DNA of 5,129 nucleotides from Bacillota bacterium (GTDB taxonomy: Bacteria > Bacillota > Clostridia > Christensenellales > CAG-138), in NCBI GenBank assembly GCA_023416895.1, contig JAEZGQ010000055.1:1-5129 (forward strand). Direction: 5' to 3'. This document shows, one piece after another, positions 1 to 5,129 of the stretch (position 1 is the first letter of the stretch; each line of letters opens with the position of its first letter). The notes under the pieces were generated by a model, which worked only from the letters and a program-made list of their open reading frames with translations, did not search any database and was not told the DNA's origin. The translations under genes were made by a program, and so were the position numbers.

Positions 1-1181
1 ATGCGCGCCGCGGTTTTATGATCGACTGCGCAAGGCACTTTTTCACAGTGGAGGAACTTGAAACCGTGATCGACGCGGCGGCGCTTTTAAAAATGAATGT
101 GTTCCACTGGCATTTGAGCGACGATCAGGGCTTTCGCGTGGAAAGCGAACACTTTCCTGCGCTCACGGAGCTAGGCGCGGTGCGGCCTTACAGCGATTTC
201 GGCTCGTTTTACGAACCGGGAGAGTACCGTGGCTTTTATTCCAAGCAAGACATTCGGCGCATCGTTGCCTTCTGCAAAGAACGGCACATTGAGGTCGTTC
301 CGGAAATTGACCTGCCCGGCCATGTATCTGCCATTCTTGCTACATACCCGGAGCTTTCCTGCACGGGCGAGCCGGTAAGCGTCAAAACGCACGGCGGTAT
401 TTTTGACGATGTGCTTTGCGCGGGCAAGGAAGCCGTGTTCGACTTTGTTTTTGCTTTGCTCGACGAGTGGCTTGCGCTGTTTCCGGACGCGTATTTTCAC
501 ATTGGCGGCGACGAGGTAAAAAAAGGGCGTTGGCGCGCCTGTCCCGATTGTAAAAAGCGCATGGATGAGCTTGGGTTTAAGGACGCCGCCCAACTGCAGG
601 GTTATTTTACGCGCCGCGTCGCCGAATACCTGCACAAGCGCAGGAAGACCCCCGTGGTTTGGAACGACGCGCTCAACGGCGGCGAGCTTCCCCCCTATGT
701 TTGCGTGCAATATTGGATGGGGCCAACAAAAAATACAGCGCAGCACATAAAGCTCGGCGGCAAAGCGCTGCTTTCGGGCTGTTTGCATTGCTACTTCGAT
801 TACCCGCTCGGCATCACGCCGCTCAACAAGGTTTACCGTTATGACCCGCGTTGCTTGAAGCTTCCCTTAAATGGTATAGTCGGCATGGAGTGTACGCTAT
901 GGAGCGAGTTCATTCGCGATAGCCAGAGGCTTCACCACCTTGCTTTCCCGCGTATGGCGGCTTTGGCGGAAGGGAGCTGGACAGCGCCCGAGCTCAAAAA
1001 CGAGGTGGATTTTCTTCGCCGCATCAAGGAACTTCTCCCGTTGTTGGAAGCGCGCGGCATCCATTTCGCCCCGGAGGCGGATTGGAATATGCCCCTCACG
1101 CGTCGCTTTCGTGAAATGCGTGCCTTTGCCCGCGCACTCAATCACAAAGAAGGCACTGTTTTACCTGCGGAAAGCGAGTAA
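1..1181 (+). CDS. Glycoside hydrolase family 20 beta-N-acetylhexosaminidase, 5'-truncated by window edge
   Basis: The reading frame is open from base 3 to the TAA at 1179-1181. GH20 enzymes remove terminal GlcNAc or GalNAc from glycans and chitin fragments by substrate-assisted catalysis. The ATG at 18 is internal: the codons before it read ARRGF, giving the family block RRGFMIDCARHFF, and the Arg at 9-11 matches the conserved substrate-binding Arg. Counting from that Met, the TIM-barrel motifs appear in order: MNVFHWHLSDDQGFR (26-40), VVPEIDLPGH (93-102), the catalytic pair in HIGGDE (Asp165, Glu166), VVWND (213-217), YFDY (259-262) and ECTLWSE (291-297). The reading is intact with no frameshift. 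The protein ends about 90 residues after LWSE with no C-terminal module. The N-terminal domain and any signal peptide lie outside the window, so its location in the cell cannot be judged. A terminator separates it from the downstream operon. The family is very secure; the exact substrate is unknown. Confidence 0.96.
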   Translation, partial: ARRGFMIDCARHFFTVEELETVIDAAALLKMNVFHWHLSDDQGFRVESEHFPALTELGAVRPYSDFGSFYEPGEYRGFYSKQDIRRIVAFCKERHIEVVPEIDLPGHVSAILATYPELSCTGEPVSVKTHGGIFDDVLCAGKEAVFDFVFALLDEWLALFPDAYFHIGGDEVKKGRWRACPDCKKRMDELGFKDAAQLQGYFTRRVAEYLHKRRKTPVVWNDALNGGELPPYVCVQYWMGPTKNTAQHIKLGGKALLSGCLHCYFDYPLGITPLNKVYRYDPRCLKLPLNGIVGMECTLWSEFIRDSQRLHHLAFPRMAALAEGSWTAPELKNEVDFLRRIKELLPLLEARGIHFAPEADWNMPLTRRFREMRAFARALNHKEGTVLPAESE

Positions 1182-1247
1182 CAGTATATCGGTAAAAGTG
1201 CCTACCGTGCACTTCGAACACTTGCCCAGCGGGCCTTAACAGTATAT
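1179..1247 (+). repeat. 11-bp direct repeat TAACAGTATAT, two copies
   Basis: Identical copies of TAACAGTATAT lie at 1179-1189 and 1237-1247, 58 bases apart. The first includes the stop codon of the hexosaminidase gene. Each copy is followed by AAAAGTG (1194-1200 and 1261-1267) and then by a complementary CACTT, so the two halves look like a degraded duplication of a repeat-plus-hairpin unit. The distance from repeat to hairpin differs (4 versus 13 bases), so indels must be assumed. No function is evident, and chance similarity in AT-rich spacer DNA is possible. Confidence 0.5.
1196..1214 (+). other. Weak hairpin after the hexosaminidase gene, not a terminator by itself
   Basis: AAGTGC (1196-1201) can pair with GCACTT (1209-1214) around a 7-base loop. 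No T-run follows (next bases are CGAACA), so it does not qualify as an intrinsic terminator. Its arms resemble those of the real terminator at 1261. It may be a decayed copy, or a structure that protects the mRNA 3' end. Confidence 0.3.
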
Positions 1248-1260
1248 TCCCTCCATTCTC

Positions 1261-1285
1261 AAAAGTGGCGCAAGCCACTTTTTTT
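1261..1285 (+). terminator. Strong intrinsic terminator of the hexosaminidase unit
   Basis: AAAAGTGGC (1261-1269) pairs perfectly with GCCACTTTT (1274-1282) across a GCAA loop of the stable GNRA class. A seven-T run (1279-1285) forms the end of the stem and the tract. It ends 16 bases before the -35 of the next promoter, so it insulates the exporter operon from the glycosidase gene. The A-run on the left arm could give weak termination from the other strand, but no minus-strand gene is seen to use it. Confidence 0.9.
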
Positions 1286-1301
1286 AATAGGCGCAAACCC
1301 G

Positions 1302-1330
1302 TTGACAGCGTGCAGCGGCGGTGCTATGCT
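1302..1330 (+). promoter_or_regulatory. Sigma-A/sigma-70 type promoter of the marR-ABC operon
   Basis: A perfect -35 box TTGACA (1302-1307) and a -10 box TATGCT (1325-1330, 4 of 6 consensus) are separated by exactly 17 bases. TG at 1322-1323 lies one base before the -10 hexamer, an extended -10 that would compensate for its weakness. Transcription should start near 1337-1338, leaving a leader of about 42 bases before the marR start. This is the only good promoter I see between the terminator and marR, and it should serve all three downstream genes. Confidence 0.85.
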
Positions 1331-1331
1331 G

Positions 1332-1354
1332 AACAAGATTGTTGCGTTCGCAAC
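1332..1354 (+). promoter_or_regulatory. Overlapping palindromes, candidate MarR operator
   Basis: Two perfect inverted repeats overlap here. AACAA-GA-TTGTT spans 1332-1343 and GTTGCG-TT-CGCAAC spans 1341-1354, sharing three bases. They begin just after the -10 box and cover the predicted start and the first bases of the transcript, so bound protein would block RNA polymerase. The second contains TTGC-N4-GCAA, the same arrangement as I recall for the Escherichia coli MarR sites in marO. Position, dyad symmetry and the adjacent marR gene make autorepression the natural reading. Binding is inferred, not shown. Confidence 0.62.
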
Positions 1355-1361
1355 CTTTTTT
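1341..1361 (+). other. Leader hairpin followed by a U-run, possible attenuator
   Basis: As RNA, GUUGC (1341-1345) pairs with GCAAC (1350-1354) around a GUUC loop. One base later six U residues follow (1356-1361). This resembles a small intrinsic terminator placed between the promoter and the marR ribosome binding site. The stem is only five pairs, so termination would be weak. The dyad may matter only as a DNA operator. No alternative antiterminator fold or leader peptide is obvious. Confidence 0.28.
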
Positions 1362-1365
1362 CGCA

Positions 1366-1373
1366 TAAGGAGG
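1366..1373 (+). promoter_or_regulatory. Ribosome binding site fixing the marR start
   Basis: TAAGGAGG is a near-perfect match to the 16S rRNA tail and sits five bases before the ATG at 1379. It settles the start choice: the in-frame GTG at 1265 lies inside the terminator stem, upstream of the promoter, and cannot be the start on this transcript. Confidence 0.92.
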
Positions 1374-1378
1374 CACAT

Positions 1379-1816
1379 ATGGAAGCTCTGATGCGTTTCA
1401 TCGACCGCACCACGCGCTGCGCCACCCTATACCGCAGCGAAAAACTGGCGGAGGCCGGGCTTAACGGCTGCCAGCATACTTACATCTTGAATATCTGCAG
1501 ACAACCCGGCATTTCGCAAGAAAGACTCGCTTCTCTCATTTACGTCAACAAAAGCAACGTAACGCGGCAGCTTTCCCTGCTCGAGCAAAACGGTTTCGTA
1601 GAGCGTCGCCCGAGCGACGCGGATAAGCGCGTTATGGAGGTATACCCCACGCAAAAAGCCTTTGACGTTTACCCGCTCGTGTGCGAAGTGCTCAAAGAAT
1701 GGAACGCGGGGCTCCTGGAGCAGTTTACGCCCGAGGAGCGCAAGGTTTTGAGTGCCATGATGGAGCGTGTCATGTACAAAGCGGTGGAGCAAAGCGGCGC
1801 GGACAAGGCGAGGTAA
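1379..1816 (+). CDS. MarR-family winged-helix transcriptional regulator
   Basis: The 145-residue product has the usual length of the MarR family: dimeric repressors that bind palindromic DNA and let go on binding small phenolic or lipophilic ligands, or on oxidation. The winged helix-turn-helix is clear. GISQERLASLIYVNKSN (44-60) forms the first helices, VTRQLSLLEQNGFVER (61-76) contains the recognition helix, and RPSDADKRVMEVYPT (77-91) is the wing, with the family's conserved D-x-R pattern (Asp82, Arg84). Helices at about 1-28 and 98-140 would form the dimer interface. Four cysteines (14, 31, 40, 102) are present, but nothing shows a redox role. The gene is first in the operon, one base from the first ABC gene, which points to a local repressor of the exporter and of itself. 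The start is fixed by the TAAGGAGG site. The ligand cannot be predicted. Confidence 0.94.
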   Translation: MEALMRFIDRTTRCATLYRSEKLAEAGLNGCQHTYILNICRQPGISQERLASLIYVNKSNVTRQLSLLEQNGFVERRPSDADKRVMEVYPTQKAFDVYPLVCEVLKEWNAGLLEQFTPEERKVLSAMMERVMYKAVEQSGADKAR

Positions 1817-1817
1817 T

Positions 1818-3554
1818 ATGAAAAGGGTATTTTCATACTTAAAGCCGTATTATGGCAGAATGAGTGTGGGGCTTGCCATCAAATTCATCGGCACCATTAT
1901 GGATTTGCTTCTCCCCTACATCCTCGCCTATACCGTAGATACCATCGTTCCCGAAAAGGACATCAACCGCATCCTCCTTTTCGGCGGGGTGATGGTTGCC
2001 TGTGCCATTGTGGCGGTGCTTACAAATATCGTCGCCAACCGCATGGCCTCCCGCGTGGCGCGCGATACTACGGAGCGCATCCGGCACGATTTGTATGAAA
2101 GGGTCGCCTACCTCTCCTGCGCGCAGGCGGACTCCTTCTCCATTTCCTCCCTCGAATCACGCCTTACAAGCGATACCTACAACCTTCACCAAATGCTCGG
2201 TATGATGCAGCGCCTTGGCGTGCGCGCGCCGATTTTGCTTTTGGGCGGCATCCTCGTAACGATGACGCTTGAACCGGTGCTTTCGCTCATCCTTGTAACA
2301 ATCCTTCCTCTTATTGCGCTGATCGTATATGTGGTATCAAAAAAAAGCATACCGCTTTACACGGCACTCCAGCAATCCGTCGATAAGCTGACGCGCATCG
2401 TGCGCGAAAACACAACCGGCATACGCATCATCAAGGCACTTTCCCAAACGCGCTACGAAAAGGGCAGGTTTGAACGGGTGAACAGCGAGGTGGTCAGCAA
2501 CGAAAAGGCCGCCGCAAAAACCGTTGCGCTTTCAAGCCCCATGATGAACCTCCTTCTAAACCTCGCGCTCATTCCCGTGATCATCGTTGGCGCTTACCGC
2601 GTGAACGAGGGGCTTACGCAGCCCGGCAAGATCATCGCCTTTCTTTCGTATTTCACCATCATCCTAAACGCGATGCTCTCCATTACCCGTATGTTCGTGA
2701 TCTACAACCGCAGCTTTGCCTCCGCGCAGCGCATTGTGAAGGTGCTCGATACCCCTGAGGACTTAACGCCCGAGGATTTGGGCGCTTCGCGCGAGGAGCC
2801 GTGGCACATCGCGTTTGAAAACGTGACCTTCTCCTATCACAAGCGCGAGCCGAGCATTGAAAACATTACCTTCCGGTTAAAGCGCGGCGAAACGCTTGGC
2901 ATCATCGGCGCGACGGGAAGCGGAAAAAGCACCGTATTGCGCCTTTTGATGCGCCTATACGATGCTGATACGGGCAGCATACGCATCGACGGACAGGACG
3001 TGCGCGCATATTCGCTCAAAGAGCTTCGCGCCAAGTTCGGTGTTGTGTTTCAAAACGACATTTTGTTTGCTGATTCAATCGCCGAAAACATCTCCTTCGG
3101 CCGCGATTTGAGCAAGGAAGAGCTTGACGCGGCGGTGGATATTGCGCAGGCGCGCGAATTCATAAACGCCCTGCCTGACGGGCTTAATCATGCGCTTTCC
3201 ATAAAAAGTGCGAACCTGAGCGGCGGGCAAAAGCAAAGGCTCCTCATTGCGCGCGCCGTGGCCATGAAGCCCGAAATTTTGATTTTGGATGACTCGTCGA
3301 GCGCGCTCGACTACAAAACTGACGCACTATTAAGAAAGGCACTGCGCGAAAACCTTTCCTCAAGCACGAAAATCATCGTGGCGCAGCGCGTCAGCTCCAT
3401 TTTGCATGCGGACTGCATTCTTGTTTTGGAGGATGGCAAGGAGGCGGGCTTCGGCACGCACGAGGAGCTTATGGAAAGCTGTATAAGCTACCGCGAAATC
3501 AGCATTTCGCAAATGGGAGGTGAAGCCCTTGGCCGGTCCGAACAGCGCGCCTAA
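1818..3554 (+). CDS. ABC exporter half-transporter with degenerate ATPase site (heterodimer subunit A)
   Basis: The 578-residue product is a typical half-size exporter with an N-terminal membrane domain fused to an ATPase domain. Six likely membrane segments lie near 15-40, 51-74, 134-155, 156-174, 242-262 and 271-295. The ATPase domain has an A-loop Tyr340, Walker A GATGSGKST (364-372), Q-loop Gln412, signature LSGGQ (467-471) and Walker B ILILDD (487-492). The residue after the Walker B Asp is Asp492 rather than the catalytic Glu, and the switch residue is Gln523 (IIVAQR) rather than His. Both changes are typical of the non-catalytic half of heterodimeric multidrug exporters (TM287, BmrC and LmrC type), so this subunit should pair with the next gene's product. 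The ATG at 1818 follows the marR stop by one base, with AAGG (1805-1808) and GAGG upstream in the end of marR, suggesting translational coupling. The GTG at 1767 in the same frame is inside marR and lacks support. The transported substrate is unknown; drugs, lipids or peptides are possible. Confidence 0.95.
   Translation: MKRVFSYLKPYYGRMSVGLAIKFIGTIMDLLLPYILAYTVDTIVPEKDINRILLFGGVMVACAIVAVLTNIVANRMASRVARDTTERIRHDLYERVAYLSCAQADSFSISSLESRLTSDTYNLHQMLGMMQRLGVRAPILLLGGILVTMTLEPVLSLILVTILPLIALIVYVVSKKSIPLYTALQQSVDKLTRIVRENTTGIRIIKALSQTRYEKGRFERVNSEVVSNEKAAAKTVALSSPMMNLLLNLALIPVIIVGAYRVNEGLTQPGKIIAFLSYFTIILNAMLSITRMFVIYNRSFASAQRIVKVLDTPEDLTPEDLGASREEPWHIAFENVTFSYHKREPSIENITFRLKRGETLGIIGATGSGKSTVLRLLMRLYDADTGSIRIDGQDVRAYSLKELRAKFGVVFQNDILFADSIAENISFGRDLSKEELDAAVDIAQAREFINALPDGLNHALSIKSANLSGGQKQRLLIARAVAMKPEILILDDSSSALDYKTDALLRKALRENLSSSTKIIVAQRVSSILHADCILVLEDGKEAGFGTHEELMESCISYREISISQMGGEALGRSEQRA
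3515..3523 (+). promoter_or_regulatory. Ribosome binding site inside the upstream ABC gene, deciding a TTG start
   Basis: GGGAGGTGA closely matches the 16S rRNA tail (GGAGGTGA is eight matched bases) and lies within the last codons of the first ABC gene. It is spaced correctly for the TTG at 3529. In that frame a TAA at 3484-3486 blocks any earlier start, and the first ATG at 3661 falls inside the first membrane segment. The only rival is the GTG at 3520, which is part of this site and has no Shine-Dalgarno sequence of its own. Confidence 0.88.
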
Positions 3555-5129
3555 CCTTTCAAAACCCGTTGAAAAAGCCGCCGACCCCAAATCGGTGCTT
3601 CGAAGGCTTTGGGGATACCTCTATCATTACAAGTGGCTTGTGCTTTTGGCGCTTGCGCTAATGCTGGCGAGCAACCTTCTCGCGCTTTTTGGGCCCCTTC
3701 TTTCCGGCTACGCCATAGACGCCATCGGAATCAAAAAAGGCGAGGTGGATTTTGAAGGCGTATTTTACAACTGCGCCCTTATGGCCGCGTTTTATGTAGT
3801 TTCCTCACTGATGGCGTACCTTCTTTCGCGGCTGATGATCAATTTGAGCCAAAAGGTCGTTTGCAAGATGCGCAACGACGTATTTTCACGCCTTGCGGAC
3901 ATGCCCGTAAGCTATTTTGATACGCATCAAACGGGCGAAATCGTGAGCCATCTCACCTACGACATCGATACTGTAAACGCATCCCTCTCCACCGACCTTT
4001 TGCAAATTTGCGCAAGCGTGGTAACGGTAATCGGCTCCCTCATCATGATGGTGCAAATTTCGCCGCTTTTGCTCCTCGTTTTTGTTGTAACCATACCCAT
4101 TTCGTTTTTTCTCACCAAATACATCACAGGAAAAATCCGCCCTCTTTTTAAAGCGCGCTCCATCAAGCTCGGCGAACTCAACGGCTACGCCGAGGAAAGC
4201 CTCACCGGCCAAAAAACCATTGCCGCCTACAACCAGCAGGAAACCATGATCCGCCGGTTTGACGAAAAAAACAACGCCGCCGTTACCGCTTATTACAATG
4301 CCGACTATTATGGCAGCATCAACGGCCCGTGCGTCAACTTCATCAACAACCTCTCACTCGCGCTCATCAGCGTGTTCGGCGCGATCATGTACCTGTACGG
4401 CGGCCTTACACTCGGCAACCTTTCAAGCTTCGTTCTATATTCGCGCAAGTTTTCCGGCCCCATCAACGAGGCCGCCAACATTTTGGGCGAGCTGCAGTCC
4501 GCCTTCGCGGCGGCAGAGCGCGTGTTCCGCGTGATCGACGCGCCGCTTGAAAGCGCGGACGCGGCGGATGCCGCGCCTCTTGCGGATGTGAAGGGTCATG
4601 TAGAGGTAGAACATGTGGACTTTTCTTATGCGAGTGGCCGCCCCGTTGTAGAGGATTTGAACATCGACGCGCCGGAGGGAAAAATGATCGCCATCGTCGG
4701 GCCAACCGGTGCTGGCAAAACCACCATCATCAGCCTTTTGATGCGCTTTTACGACCCGAGTTCCGGACGCATTTTAATAGACGAAAAGGACATTCGCTCT
4801 GTTACGCGCGAAAGCCTTCGGCTTTCCTACACCATGGTTTTGCAGGATAGTTGGCTTTTTCAGGGAACCGTATTTGAAAACATCGCCTACGGCAAAAAGG
4901 ACGCTACGCGCGAGGAGGTAATCGCCGCGGCGAAAGCGGCCAGGATCCACAGCTTCATCATGCAGCTGCCGCAGGGCTACGACACCGTTTTGAACGACGA
5001 AAACCTGAGCATTTCACAGGGACAACGGCAGCTTTTAACCATCGCGCGCGCCATGCTGCCCCAGGCGAAAATCCTTATTTTAGACGAGGCGACCTCCAAT
5101 GTGGATACGCGCACCGAAATGCAAATACA
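3529..5129 (+). CDS. ABC exporter half-transporter with active ATPase site (heterodimer subunit B), 3'-truncated by window edge
   Basis: The frame is open from TTG 3529 to the window end (533 whole codons visible). About 24 polar residues precede the first membrane segment. Likely membrane segments lie near 35-58, 77-103, 158-177, 180-197, 268-291 and 294-312. The ATPase domain has A-loop Tyr367, Walker A GPTGAGKTT (391-399), Q-loop Gln439, signature ISQGQ (495-499) and Walker B ILILDE (515-520) with catalytic Glu520, then the D-loop SNVD (523-526). ISQGQ departs from LSGGQ exactly as in the partner subunits of heterodimeric exporters (TM288, BmrD and LmrD type). Together with the first subunit it would make one degenerate site (first Walker motifs with ISQGQ) and one working site (this Walker pair with the first subunit's LSGGQ). 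The switch His should lie just past the window end and cannot be checked. The gene overlaps the first ABC gene by 26 bases, so co-translation in fixed ratio is likely. The substrate is unknown. Confidence 0.95.
   Translation, partial: MAGPNSAPNLSKPVEKAADPKSVLRRLWGYLYHYKWLVLLALALMLASNLLALFGPLLSGYAIDAIGIKKGEVDFEGVFYNCALMAAFYVVSSLMAYLLSRLMINLSQKVVCKMRNDVFSRLADMPVSYFDTHQTGEIVSHLTYDIDTVNASLSTDLLQICASVVTVIGSLIMMVQISPLLLLVFVVTIPISFFLTKYITGKIRPLFKARSIKLGELNGYAEESLTGQKTIAAYNQQETMIRRFDEKNNAAVTAYYNADYYGSINGPCVNFINNLSLALISVFGAIMYLYGGLTLGNLSSFVLYSRKFSGPINEAANILGELQSAFAAAERVFRVIDAPLESADAADAAPLADVKGHVEVEHVDFSYASGRPVVEDLNIDAPEGKMIAIVGPTGAGKTTIISLLMRFYDPSSGRILIDEKDIRSVTRESLRLSYTMVLQDSWLFQGTVFENIAYGKKDATREEVIAAAKAARIHSFIMQLPQGYDTVLNDENLSISQGQRQLLTIARAMLPQAKILILDEATSNVDTRTEMQI

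Noticed and set aside
171..788. Long minus-strand open frame opposite the hexosaminidase gene
   Set aside because: It lies wholly within a gene with clear GH20 motifs, and its translation shows no recognisable domain. It is explained by GC-rich codon use on the other strand.
1265..1378. N-terminal extension of the MarR protein from GTG 1265
   Set aside because: It starts inside the terminator stem and upstream of the promoter, has no ribosome site, and would code through the promoter. ATG 1379 has an ideal Shine-Dalgarno site and gives the normal family length.
1..1378. Functional link between the hexosaminidase and the exporter operon
   Set aside because: A strong terminator and a new promoter separate them. 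Adjacency alone does not support a shared pathway such as export of an aminosugar compound.
1767..1817. Earlier GTG start for the first ABC exporter
   Set aside because: The extra 17 residues overlap marR in another frame, have no ribosome site and no family similarity. ATG 1818 begins the typical MKRVFSYLKPYY start.
3886..4212. Minus-strand open frames opposite the second ABC gene (also 4463-4705)
   Set aside because: They are shadows of a well-supported membrane protein gene. The translations are low in complexity or rich in His, Arg and Pro, and I see no convincing start signals.
1..5129. CRISPR array, tRNA or rRNA gene, insertion sequence, phage or toxin-antitoxin system
   Set aside because: No regularly spaced repeats, cloverleaf sequence, transposase or terminal inverted repeats were seen. 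Four compact genes and one spacer of 197 bases account for the window.

Overview
This window most likely comes from a moderately GC-rich member of the Bacillota, probably a clostridial anaerobe. I infer this from strong AAGGAGG-type ribosome binding sites, a consensus sigma-A-type promoter, a TTG start, and proteins that read like clostridial versions of their families. No rRNA or other phylogenetic marker is present, so the assignment is inference only.

Layout, all on the + strand. (1) Bases 1-1181 are the 3' part of a glycoside hydrolase family 20 beta-N-acetylhexosaminidase; its true start lies outside the window. (2) Bases 1182-1378 are a compact control region. It holds an 11-bp direct repeat, a weak hairpin, a strong intrinsic terminator that closes the hexosaminidase unit, a promoter with a consensus -35 and extended -10, two overlapping palindromes just after the predicted transcription start, and a strong Shine-Dalgarno site. 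(3) Bases 1379-1816 encode a MarR-family regulator. (4) Bases 1818-3554 and 3529-5129 (cut by the window end) encode two half-size ABC exporters.

The last three genes form one tightly packed operon. marR and the first ABC gene are one base apart, and the two ABC genes overlap by 26 bases. The ABC proteins have complementary active-site defects. The first has Asp for the catalytic Glu and Gln for the switch His. The second has ISQGQ in place of LSGGQ but keeps its catalytic Glu. This is the signature of a heterodimeric exporter with one degenerate and one active ATP site, as in the BmrCD, LmrCD and TM287/288 type. The MarR protein probably represses its own operon by binding the palindromes downstream of the promoter and releases when a toxic ligand appears. 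The exporter would then expel that compound.

The architecture is a known type. I do not see a new biological system here. The most informative parts are the control region before marR and the start of the second ABC gene.
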